Of a DNA stretch of 35,350 bases, positions 21,733 through 28,911 are shown piece after piece (the first letter of the stretch is position 1; each line of letters opens with the position of its first letter). Origin of the DNA: a virus; the IMG/VR virus record IMGVR_UViG_3300042291_000886, positions 1 through 35,350 of that record. The stretch is one strand, 5' to 3'. Made by a program: the position numbers and the translations under genes. Under the pieces are notes generated by a model that worked only from the letters and a program-made list of their open reading frames with translations, had not been told where the DNA came from and made no database searches.

Positions 21733-21905
21733 CTTACAAAGAAATATTCATCAGCGTATGGTTTATATCCTTGATGTTTTTTACTATAACAACAGGTCTG
21801 GCTATGTACAAGACCGAGGGAGGATTGGCAACGACTATATTCACTTCAATGATGAGTGTGGTATTTGTTATTTCTTTATTTGCAACTGTGTTTTTAATTA
21901 CCTAA
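21729..21905 (+). CDS. 58-aa membrane protein with two helices
   Basis: MTYKEIFISVWFISLMFFTI then GLATTIFTSMMSVVFVISLF predict two transmembrane helices joined by a short polar loop. The start at 21729 overlaps the previous stop (ATGA); an in-frame ATG upstream at 21705 would overlap the zinc-ribbon gene. Unknown function. Confidence 0.62.
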   Translation: MTYKEIFISVWFISLMFFTITTGLAMYKTEGGLATTIFTSMMSVVFVISLFATVFLIT

Positions 21906-21915
21906 AGGACAAGAA

Positions 21916-22431
21916 ATGATTACAATGAAAGAATGGATGGAATTGGTAGGCTATCGCATTACAGAAGGTAGCGACTATATGTGGCAATGCTACGGTTCCG
22001 ATGCTTATGCACTAGATTCGTGGAACGGGGAGCAAGATGGTCATAGCTTTACTGTGATCTTTGATACCAAGACTCAAGTGGTTTATGAAGTACAGGCTCA
22101 CGACTATGTACATGATCGTGCCTATCGTATGATTAATCCAGACTTTCAAAAAAAGAATCGTAAAGAAGCCAAGAAGAGAGACATTGACAAAGACAATGCC
22201 TGGGACGATGTTGACTATGTTGATTTGGACGTAGACGACGACTTTATTCAAAAGTGTCTAGCTATTCGAGCAGGCGAAGACTACGATACTCGTGTAAGTG
22301 TTCCTATGGAGTTTTCCGATCAAGAACTTCTTATCTATATGAAACTGGCACACGAACAAGATATCACTTTTAATCAATTAGTTGAACGAGCCCTGCGTGA
22401 AGCACTCGAACGAGAAGGAATTACTGTTTAG
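21916..22431 (+). CDS. Phage protein with acidic middle and ribbon-helix-helix-like C-terminus
   Basis: 171 aa. MITMKEWMELVGYRITEGSD and SWNGEQDGHSFTVIFDTKTQ begin a conserved-looking domain. Residues about 95-120 are highly acidic (DDVDYVDLDVDDDFIQ). The last 45 residues, VSVPMEFSDQELLIYMKLA then TFNQLVERALREALEREG, have a strand followed by two helices as in Arc/MetJ-type DNA-binding proteins. A DNA mimic plus RHH regulator is one idea; it is untested. GGAC precedes the ATG. Last gene of the long plus-strand block; its end overlaps the convergent radical-SAM gene by 11 bases. Confidence 0.7.
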   Translation: MITMKEWMELVGYRITEGSDYMWQCYGSDAYALDSWNGEQDGHSFTVIFDTKTQVVYEVQAHDYVHDRAYRMINPDFQKKNRKEAKKRDIDKDNAWDDVDYVDLDVDDDFIQKCLAIRAGEDYDTRVSVPMEFSDQELLIYMKLAHEQDITFNQLVERALREALEREGITV

Positions 22432-23308
22432 TAGCGTGTATGTCAAAGCCGTTGCGACAGGCATCAGCTTTGCAAATTACAGGCACCTGAACTCCTGTAA
22501 ATTCTATTCCTAGTTTTCCAATGAGGCCACCTTGACCACAGTGGCCTCTTTTTATACGGCCCCAAGCATCAATGATCAGTTGTTCAATGCCTGCCTGACA
22601 CGTTTGATTTTGAAACTTATTTTTACCTTCCAAAATTAAAGTTTGAAAATCTGTAAATTCTTCTTCACCATGATCATTAACATAAATCAAATTTTCGTGT
22701 TGGCGTTTTAATTTTATTGTGTGTTCCAGTTTGTATTCCATAGGCTGTTTGTTGATAGCAGGATCTTCAAACAGCATCTTTCTATGAACGGATTGATCCG
22801 GCCACATTTTTTTTATTTTAGTAATAGTATCTTCTAGTTCTTGCCAGCGGTCCGGCAACATACTCACTGTTATACTCACGTTTACATTTTTCTTTTTAGC
22901 GGCATATAAACAAAGCATAAAATGACTGATAGGTGTATGTTCTGAATGCACTTCTAGATTGATGCTATCAACTGTATCCAACAGCCGTTGCCATTCTGCA
23001 ATAGGAATACTGGCATTAGTTCTTATGCATACACTACTGTTTTTTGTTTTGATATGTTTTATTAAATCCACAAGCCATGGCCATTGCGTAACTTCGCCTC
23101 CTGTAAAATAATAACTACAGGTCTTGCCTAGAGTTTTGGCAAAATTATTAACTTGATTAACAAATTCCAAACAGTGTTCTATGTTTGGCAAGTCAATGCT
23201 ACCACTTTTTATAATATCAGGACAGTAACTGCAATTGTAATTGCAGTGATTCATTAACCACCAATCAATATAGAGATATTTGCTATCCCTAGTACTGCGG
23301 AGTTGCAT
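22421..23308 (-). CDS. Radical SAM protein with C-terminal Cys region
   Basis: 295 aa. The radical-SAM cluster motif is HCNYNCSYCP (Cys22, Cys26, Cys29). FTGGEVTQWP (69-77) is the GGE motif binding the SAM amino group. A C-terminal auxiliary region (NQTCQAG, RGHCGQGG, ICKADACRNGFDI) offers four or five more cysteines as in SPASM or twitch domains. SAM radical chemistry on a peptide, sugar or nucleotide is expected. It ends the minus-strand modification island and is the only member here with core and Cys tail in one chain apart from 27349-28206. GGATGG lies before the ATG; it adjoins the YqgE gene with no gap. Confidence 0.9.
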   Translation of the reverse strand: MQLRSTRDSKYLYIDWWLMNHCNYNCSYCPDIIKSGSIDLPNIEHCLEFVNQVNNFAKTLGKTCSYYFTGGEVTQWPWLVDLIKHIKTKNSSVCIRTNASIPIAEWQRLLDTVDSINLEVHSEHTPISHFMLCLYAAKKKNVNVSITVSMLPDRWQELEDTITKIKKMWPDQSVHRKMLFEDPAINKQPMEYKLEHTIKLKRQHENLIYVNDHGEEEFTDFQTLILEGKNKFQNQTCQAGIEQLIIDAWGRIKRGHCGQGGLIGKLGIEFTGVQVPVICKADACRNGFDIHATKQ

Positions 23309-23866
23309 CTAGGCCATCCAACTGTCAGTGGCCTGTTCTCCGCATAGCTGTGTAGAGTCTATCCACATTTCTTTAGTATTAGTTTCTAAAAGCCAAACTG
23401 GGTCAGGTGTTTTTAGCGTTAGCCAACTTTGTTGTCTGCTCCACGGTGGATCGCCTAGCAGTTCGCCTTCAAGTTGTCCCGGTCCCCAACTGCTCTGTCC
23501 AAAGAATATTCTAAAACGCTCTGGGTAATCGTTGTCGGCTAGATGATGAAACATACCAACATTGCTGGTCACCGACCAATCGGCATTGACCCTGTGAGTC
23601 GAGTCCATCTTCCAATTACTGTCGTGTAACATCCAAACTGTGTTAAGTCCTACTGGGCCTCCCCAATAGAGATTAAAATTTTGCGATAGTTCTATGTTTA
23701 TTTCTTTAAGGACGCTGTTTATTGAATGGCTTGTTGGTCGATTCACACAAAGTGCCAACGATCCTTGATTTGTATTACGAGTAACTAATAATACACTTTT
23801 GTCGAATCTCGAATCGCTCATATTAGGAGGAGCTATTAACAGATCTCCTTTTCCGATTCTATGCAT
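23309..23866 (-). CDS. YqgE/AlgH (UPF0301) family protein
   Basis: 185 aa, the usual family length. Diagnostic phrases are GDLLIAPPNMSDSRFDKSV, LALCVNRPTSHSIN, YWGGPVGLNTVWMLH and FFGQSSWGPGQLEGEL, which align with the bacterial G-x-L-L-I-A-x-P, V-N-R-P, GGPV and G-W-x-x-GQLE-x-E-L blocks. Biochemical role in bacteria is poorly defined (AlgH was linked to alginate regulation in Pseudomonas). It sits inside the radical-SAM island, translated from TGGAG within the preceding small gene. A host-derived acquisition is likely. Confidence 0.9.
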   Translation of the reverse strand: MHRIGKGDLLIAPPNMSDSRFDKSVLLVTRNTNQGSLALCVNRPTSHSINSVLKEINIELSQNFNLYWGGPVGLNTVWMLHDSNWKMDSTHRVNADWSVTSNVGMFHHLADNDYPERFRIFFGQSSWGPGQLEGELLGDPPWSRQQSWLTLKTPDPVWLLETNTKEMWIDSTQLCGEQATDSWMA

Positions 23867-23871
23867 CTAGA

Positions 23872-24114
23872 TCAACTCCAGTCTGGAAGTGGGCCGCCAT
23901 ATTTCTTGCCCTTGATTCTTTTGCCTTTTACTGTGGTGCGTTCATTGCCAATCTTGTGTGATTTATTACCGTGTCGACCACGATAGCCCTGACTCTTGCA
24001 GCTAGCCAGTTGACTGGCACCTAAAGCAGCATTTGGCTTGCCTGATGTGCAAAGAGCTCGGCTTGCGGGCTCTTCGTCTAATTCTTTATTTTGGATAACT
24101 TCAAATATTCGCAT
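23872..24114 (-). CDS. Basic 80-aa phage protein with capsid-targeting-like start
   Basis: 80 aa. The start MRIFEVIQNKELDEEPASRA parallels the MRAFEF and MRFFEL leaders in this window and contains LDE as a possible prohead-protease site. The rest is very basic: TSGKPNAALGASQLASC, KSQGYRGRHGNKSHKIG, RTTVKGKRIKGKKYGGPLP. The A-S-C-K-S-Q-G phrase and KKYGGPLP end are, as I recall, conserved in large-phage proteins. It could bind packaged DNA. ATG at 24114 is preferred to TTG at 24117; the TAAATA late promoter ends four bases before this ATG, giving a leaderless transcript. Confidence 0.72.
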   Translation of the reverse strand: MRIFEVIQNKELDEEPASRALCTSGKPNAALGASQLASCKSQGYRGRHGNKSHKIGNERTTVKGKRIKGKKYGGPLPDWS

Positions 24115-24118
24115 CAAG

Positions 24119-24127
24119 TATTTATTA
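24119..24127 (-). promoter_or_regulatory. Late promoter TAATAAATA with leaderless spacing
   Basis: Minus strand CCTAATAAATACTTG runs into the ATG at 24114. T4 geometry puts transcription start at about 24113, within one base of the start codon. Confidence 0.65.
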
Positions 24128-24167
24128 GGAATTAAAAGTTTTGTTCCAAAATAAAAATGGTAGTGTT

Positions 24168-24189
24168 GTACCAGCAGAAATGCTGGTAC
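24168..24189 (-). terminator. Strong hairpin after the double methyltransferase gene
   Basis: GTACCAGCA (24168-24176) and TGCTGGTAC (24181-24189) form a 9-bp perfect stem with a four-base loop, 30 bases after the 24219 stop on the minus strand. A T-rich stretch (ATTTTTATTTT) follows only about ten bases later, so it is a non-classical terminator or a 3' mRNA stabiliser. Confidence 0.5.
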
Positions 24190-24218
24190 TTGAACACATT
24201 ATTAATTGTAAACTGAGA

Positions 24219-25844
24219 TTAAGCAGTTATTTTGCCAATAATAGTATATCTAGTGCCTTTTTCATGTTCCGATTCGTCTTCAAACATTACTTCTACATTT
24301 AGTGGAAGTTGTGTTTTGAATTCATCTAGGGAAGTGACACAATTAGTAAGTCCATCTTTGTTAGATGAATTATTTGATTGGAATACAACGTGTGATCCTG
24401 TTTTGAATCTCTTCCAAGATTCCCATTCATTCATAGGCGGCATGTGTTCGCATATGGTATTAATCGTTAGATCTGCATCTTCGAATCGTTTTGCATTTTT
24501 AGTAATTACGTCAGCATCAATAATTTCTATATTAGAATACTGTTCGAGTACGTTATGTTTTAACGATCTAACTAAAGAATCGTCGCTGTCAAAGCCTGAC
24601 ACTCTTTTTTTGCCTTCAGCTAATGTGGTCATTAGTTCAACCGTATGTTTACATCCAAACACAACTATCTCAGATTTGTCATCCAAGATAGATAGGCCGT
24701 TAATAAATTCCAGCATTTTTGTCTGAGACTGATCTAGTGTTCCGTTTTCTTTTAAATCATTTGCCATATCAATTTCCTTTTTTTTGATTTTTTGTTGTTC
24801 TAACAACTTTTTTTGTTGCCTCAGCTCTTCCTCTAACTTTCGTTTTTGTTGCCGCTTCAGCTCTTCCTCTAACTTAATCTGTCGTCTTGCTTCTATCTCT
24901 GCTTCTTTCTTAAGACGTCTTGCTTCTTCTTCTGCTTCTTTCTTAAGACGTCTTGCTTCTATCTCTTGTAGCTTGATCTGACGTCTTTCTTCTATCTCTA
25001 CTGCTTTTGCCCACCACCTTTTTTCTTCTTCTGCTGCTTTTGCAACACGCCGTTCTATCTCTGCTTCTTTCTTAAGACGTCTTGCTTCTTCTTCTGCTTC
25101 TTTCTTAAGACGTCTTGCTTCTATCTCTGCTGCTTTCTGTAGTTTTGGTAAATCTCTTTCTTGAATAGCCTGGTTTGACCATATCTTGCCTACAAGTGTA
25201 AATCTAGTGCCTCGATCGTCAGTTAATTCTTCTTGATGTAAAACTTCAGCATGTGCTGGCAGTTGTTTTTTAAAATCCTCTATAGTATCAACACAATTAA
25301 TATGTCCCTGAATGCCATACATATTATTAGATTGAAATGCAAAATATGCATCGTCACTTACTTTTGACCAACTAGGCCAATCTTTCATTGCGGGCATATG
25401 TTCGCACGAAGTATTTATGAACAGCTTGGCTGTGCCATAATTTTTTCGAAAGCTGGCAAACGCATCTCCTTCGATCAGTTTAATTTTAGAGTTATCCTTC
25501 CAAAATTTATTCTTTGCAATATGTATCACTTGTTTATCAAGATCAATACCGTAGATACTTTTTACTCTCTTGGCCAATTTAGGTATAATAACGCTACCAT
25601 ACCAACAACCAAATATAACCACTTCAGATTCGCTATCTAAACATTCCATTTGGTCTATTAGATCTACTAACAGTGATTTGGCTGCAAATTGATTTCTACC
25701 AAATGAGTCCTTGATGTCATGTGCTAGCTCTGGATTATCTCTCATAGTAGACAGGATGTTTTTTAGTAAAGACAAGTCTACAGAAGCATTATTCTGTAAA
25801 TGTAAAACATTTCCAACAAACTCTAGGTCTTCAGTATCGATCAT
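24219..25844 (-). CDS. Two methyltransferase-like domains joined by a coiled coil
   Basis: 541 aa. The N-terminal domain (about 30-225) has SAM-fold motif I VVIFGCWYGSVIIPKLAK with acidic IYGIDLD, and a later LFINTSCEHMP. A 125-residue charged coil (EARRLKKEAE repeats, about 232-358) follows. The C-terminal domain (360-541) repeats the same layout: IVVFGCKHTVELMTTLAE, GFDSD, LTINTICEHMP, VVFQSNNSS, then TRYTIIGKI. The two domains are paralogs. Substrate unknown. At residue 360 an ATG with an excellent ribosome site (AAAGGA) begins the second domain, so a 182-aa product may also be made from 24767. It overlaps the carbamoyltransferase gene by 4 bases. Confidence 0.82.
   Translation of the reverse strand: MIDTEDLEFVGNVLHLQNNASVDLSLLKNILSTMRDNPELAHDIKDSFGRNQFAAKSLLVDLIDQMECLDSESEVVIFGCWYGSVIIPKLAKRVKSIYGIDLDKQVIHIAKNKFWKDNSKIKLIEGDAFASFRKNYGTAKLFINTSCEHMPAMKDWPSWSKVSDDAYFAFQSNNMYGIQGHINCVDTIEDFKKQLPAHAEVLHQEELTDDRGTRFTLVGKIWSNQAIQERDLPKLQKAAEIEARRLKKEAEEEARRLKKEAEIERRVAKAAEEEKRWWAKAVEIEERRQIKLQEIEARRLKKEAEEEARRLKKEAEIEARRQIKLEEELKRQQKRKLEEELRQQKKLLEQQKIKKKEIDMANDLKENGTLDQSQTKMLEFINGLSILDDKSEIVVFGCKHTVELMTTLAEGKKRVSGFDSDDSLVRSLKHNVLEQYSNIEIIDADVITKNAKRFEDADLTINTICEHMPPMNEWESWKRFKTGSHVVFQSNNSSNKDGLTNCVTSLDEFKTQLPLNVEVMFEDESEHEKGTRYTIIGKITA
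24765..24780 (-). promoter_or_regulatory. Internal ribosome site and start for C-terminal methyltransferase domain
   Basis: Minus strand AAAGGAAATTGATATG in frame with the 541-aa gene, preceded by an A-run. An independent 182-aa protein (MANDLKENGTLDQSQTK...) would start at 24767, exactly at the domain boundary. Confidence 0.6.
24891..25128. repeat. 76-bp perfect direct repeat in the coiled-coil region
   Basis: Positions 24891-24966 and 25053-25128 are identical, 162 bases apart. Each contains two copies of a 27-base unit spaced 33 bases (24901, 24934; 25063, 25096), encoding an 11-residue EARRLKKEAEE pattern. A copy-number-variable tract is likely. Confidence 0.88.
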
Positions 25845-27352
25845 TTTTTTACTACATAGTCATTTATTACTAACATGTCTAGCCCACATTTTTTAAATGT
25901 ATTTACAGCATGTTCGGGTGTTTCCACAATAGGCTCTTGACAGTTAAAGCTGGTGTTGAGCAGCATTGGAATTCTGGTGACTTTATAAAAGGCATTTATC
26001 AGATTATAATAATTATGATTAAACTCTTTATTAACAGTTTGAATTCTTGCGGTACCGTCTACGTGTGTTACTCCCGGAATCTTATCTGATATCACAGGCA
26101 TGATCCTCGACATAAACGGGCTAGGTTGATTAGTATCAAAGTAGTCTTTGTAATGTTCTTCTAACACACTGGGAGCAAAAGGTCTAAAGTCTTCACGCAT
26201 TTTAATACGACTATTAATAATAGTTTTGATATCTGGGTTTCTAGGATCAGCTAAAATACTTCTATTACCTAATGCTCGATTGCCCGACTCACTTTTACCT
26301 TGAAACCATCCAACAATATCACCGTTGGCAATGGCATCGGCTACCTCAACATAGATTTCGTCCATTGGCTTTTGTTGATAGGTCAATCCCTTAAAAATTT
26401 CAGGGTTGACAGTATACTCTTTTCCTGCATATACATTGGGTATATGAATGTTTTTATTTAGAACATAGTCGGCATGCATATATGTTCCAATTGATTGTCC
26501 CTCATCGCCTGCAGCAGGTGGAACGTGAACATTTACATAATGTTTTGTAAATTCTTCGTTCATATATCCATTATAAGCAACTCCTCCAGCAATGCATAGA
26601 TTATCTGATGTTTTAAGAGGGTATACAAATTTCTTAACAATTTCAATAGTCACATACTGTAGTGTGAATGCTACATTTTCTTTAGGGATCCGTTTTAGAA
26701 TTTCTTTTGCATTACCAGGCAGTCTATGATTGGGAGTTTTCAAATACTCATGAATCATTGTATAGACTTCTTCGTTGTATTCTCCATACCCTACTAGGCC
26801 CATTACTTTGCCTGCATCAAGATATCCAAATCCAAGATCCTGCGCCAGCCTGTTCCACAAGCCGCCTATCGACATTTTTTCAGACAAGTTTGTAATAGTG
26901 CCTTGCTTGTCAACAAAAATACAATTAAATTGCCAGCCCCTACCATCAATTGCTAAAATATCTGATTCAGCGAATCCTGAACTTAGAAATGCATAAGCAG
27001 CATGACTTTGATGATGGTCAATATAATAATATTTTTCAGTGTGCAACTTATCCCATAAGTTAGTTGGGTTAAACGCCAAGAAATCTGTATCCGGCAATGT
27101 AGCTTGCAGTAAGTCTAGTACAAATTCCTGCCCTAGATTAGAAACAGTAAAGGCAAACACATCATCATTGGCTGTGTTAACATAATTGGGTAAGAAGTGT
27201 TCATTAAAGAACTCTCTACTATAGGTAGGATCGTGCGAATTCTTTCGATTGAGATTATGCTTTCTTCTATTATGACGTTCTACTTGATTATGAACTACTC
27301 CGTCATAGGTGTTATGATCGTGAATATTCACTGCAACTGAAAAAATATTCAT
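25841..27352 (-). CDS. Carbamoyltransferase, NodU/CmcH/TobZ family
   Basis: 503 aa. The N-terminal Kae1-like domain carries HDHNTYDG near residue 11 and HHQSHAAYAFLSSGF (113 on), metal- and nucleotide-binding in TobZ. AIDGRGWQFNC and IAGGVAYNGYMN follow. The C-terminal YrdC-like part has GWFQGKSESGNRALGNRS, MREDFRPFAPSVLEE and LLNTSFNCQEPIVETPEHAV. The family makes carbamoyl-AMP from carbamoyl phosphate and ATP and transfers it to a hydroxyl; viral members have been reported to carbamoylate hydroxymethylcytosine in DNA. Whether the acceptor here is a base, sugar or antibiotic-like product is open. It overlaps the radical-SAM gene upstream (ATGA) and the double methyltransferase downstream. 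Confidence 0.93.
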   Translation of the reverse strand: MNIFSVAVNIHDHNTYDGVVHNQVERHNRRKHNLNRKNSHDPTYSREFFNEHFLPNYVNTANDDVFAFTVSNLGQEFVLDLLQATLPDTDFLAFNPTNLWDKLHTEKYYYIDHHQSHAAYAFLSSGFAESDILAIDGRGWQFNCIFVDKQGTITNLSEKMSIGGLWNRLAQDLGFGYLDAGKVMGLVGYGEYNEEVYTMIHEYLKTPNHRLPGNAKEILKRIPKENVAFTLQYVTIEIVKKFVYPLKTSDNLCIAGGVAYNGYMNEEFTKHYVNVHVPPAAGDEGQSIGTYMHADYVLNKNIHIPNVYAGKEYTVNPEIFKGLTYQQKPMDEIYVEVADAIANGDIVGWFQGKSESGNRALGNRSILADPRNPDIKTIINSRIKMREDFRPFAPSVLEEHYKDYFDTNQPSPFMSRIMPVISDKIPGVTHVDGTARIQTVNKEFNHNYYNLINAFYKVTRIPMLLNTSFNCQEPIVETPEHAVNTFKKCGLDMLVINDYVVKK

Positions 27353-28206
27353 TGGTCGGCTACTTGTAATTTTTGCAATTCTTCTTCTTTAAGTATTTCA
27401 ATAATACGATTTCTTTGAGCAGTTGGTCGCTTTGGAATAATATCAAGACATTTCTCACAATACTTTTCAAAGTCAAACAGTTTGTAATTCATCATCTTAT
27501 CAATGTTTTCTTTGGTAACGTCAAACTGTCTTGAACCGTTAATAACCTTTCTGCTACAATGGCGAATTTTTTGTATTTCAAAATCAAACACTGGTACTAG
27601 CGGAAACTTGGCACACACTTTACGATCGAGCTCAGGCGCCTTTACCGGTATATGATCTGTGAAAAAGTCAGGTGATCTAGAATTGTACTCTTTAAATTCA
27701 GTGTTCTTATGTTTGAGATAGGATAGATCGTGCTCGTCTTTGTATTTAAAGTAGCCCGGAGTTTCAATAATCAAATTATAGTTGTTTAAATCGTTGGGTT
27801 CAAAGAACGGAAAGTTGCCTAATTTTTCAATACGGTCTTCGTAAAAATCCAACACCAAATGTTCGATGTAGATAATTTCGGGATCTTCCAATACTTCCGG
27901 ATAAAATTTGCGTATCAGTGAGTTGGACAATACTTGAATTACAAGATTGGGATGTTTCTTTATTTCGGCAATGACTTCTCTGAGATTCTTAACAAGTCCC
28001 GGCTCGCCGCCTAACAGGCAAATGCGTGTCTTATAAGGACTTAATCCATCTAAAATAGTTCTTAGAAAATCCATGTCTACATGGAGATTACGCATTTCCA
28101 GAGTCCAAGCGGTGCAGTAATGACAGGACTTGTTACATGACTTTGTCATATAAAAGTCAACTGTACGATATTCTGATCCTTTTAGGTCAGCTAGTGTCTT
28201 GATCAT
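27349..28206 (-). CDS. Radical SAM protein
   Basis: 285 aa. Cluster motif KSCNKSCHYC (Cys24, Cys28, Cys31), GGEPG at 66-70, and a C-terminal set of cysteines (RKVCAKF, RHCSRKV, YCEKCLD) suggesting an auxiliary Fe-S site. Its short spacing between motif and GGE fits the core SAM barrel. AGGA lies before the ATG. It is translated just ahead of the carbamoyltransferase, so a product may be hydroxylated, rearranged or crosslinked before carbamoylation; this is an inference from order. Confidence 0.9.
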   Translation of the reverse strand: MIKTLADLKGSEYRTVDFYMTKSCNKSCHYCTAWTLEMRNLHVDMDFLRTILDGLSPYKTRICLLGGEPGLVKNLREVIAEIKKHPNLVIQVLSNSLIRKFYPEVLEDPEIIYIEHLVLDFYEDRIEKLGNFPFFEPNDLNNYNLIIETPGYFKYKDEHDLSYLKHKNTEFKEYNSRSPDFFTDHIPVKAPELDRKVCAKFPLVPVFDFEIQKIRHCSRKVINGSRQFDVTKENIDKMMNYKLFDFEKYCEKCLDIIPKRPTAQRNRIIEILKEEELQKLQVADQ

Positions 28207-28236
28207 TTCTTATCCTGAATGTTTCTTAATTAATAC

Positions 28237-28911
28237 TTATTTGACAAAGTTTACAATGCGGTTATAATCTGGCCTAAGATCTAGTTTCTCTAGTGCAGTA
28301 TACTCGTCCCGAAGATATTCTAGTGCTTTGCCAACTGTCATAATGAAAACTGGTTTTTGCTCTAAGAATTCAAATCCGGGTTCCTGCCAATGTTCTATAG
28401 TTTTAGGAAGGCATAGTGTATAAGATACATCCAATTGAGATTCTATACACAGTGCGGCAAATGTATTACAAAACATTCCAATTTCCAAAAGTGCATTGCT
28501 GTAGTGTTCCCCTAATTTATTAGGATCTGTTTGTGTATAATTTCTTCCGAGAGCAATTAGCTCTTGTTGGTGTGCATTTGGTTGATCTTCGACACGTTGC
28601 GTGAAGATCAACAAGTAATGGCAAGATACTATGTTATGAAATCTTGGCATTTTAGGAGAAGGAACAGTAAGATGGTCTTGATCATCTTGATGCTTTAACG
28701 CCTTTTCGTATGCTTTATCTTTTAAATCTTGGTGTTGTGGGCCTAATACGTGTAATTTGTATGGCATGAAATTATTTTTTGACGGAGTTACTTTCCAGGT
28801 TCGTTGCAGTAAATCGTCTATAACCGATTGTGGAACATCCCGACTTCGGTCGTACGTTTTTACATATTTGTAATGTTTTAAAACGTTGTCTATCATGTTA
28901 TTCTGTTCCAC
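28237..28911 (-). CDS. Nitroreductase-like flavoprotein
   Basis: 224 aa. RSRDVPQSVIDDLLQRTW then KVTPSKNNFMPYKLHVLG fits the nitroreductase N-terminal FMN pattern (R-S-R, then T/A-P-S-x-x-N-x-x-P-Y). LLEIGMFCNTFAALC is the dimer helix and CLPKTIEHWQEPGFEFLEQ a conserved late segment. FMN-dependent NAD(P)H oxidoreduction is the family activity; the substrate is unknown. It is a paralog of the C-terminal two-thirds of the next upstream gene, overlapping it by 14 bases, suggesting a heterodimer. Confidence 0.78.
   Translation of the reverse strand: MEQNNMIDNVLKHYKYVKTYDRSRDVPQSVIDDLLQRTWKVTPSKNNFMPYKLHVLGPQHQDLKDKAYEKALKHQDDQDHLTVPSPKMPRFHNIVSCHYLLIFTQRVEDQPNAHQQELIALGRNYTQTDPNKLGEHYSNALLEIGMFCNTFAALCIESQLDVSYTLCLPKTIEHWQEPGFEFLEQKPVFIMTVGKALEYLRDEYTALEKLDLRPDYNRIVNFVK

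Noticed and set aside
24891-25128. CRISPR array
   Set aside because: The repeats are directly adjacent in-frame coding units of a coiled coil, with no unique spacers.
28218-28243. CAAATAAG as a late promoter before the 27349-28206 gene
   Set aside because: The match to TAAATA is incomplete, it encodes the end of the upstream nitroreductase-like protein, and a normal AGGA ribosome site serves the next gene.
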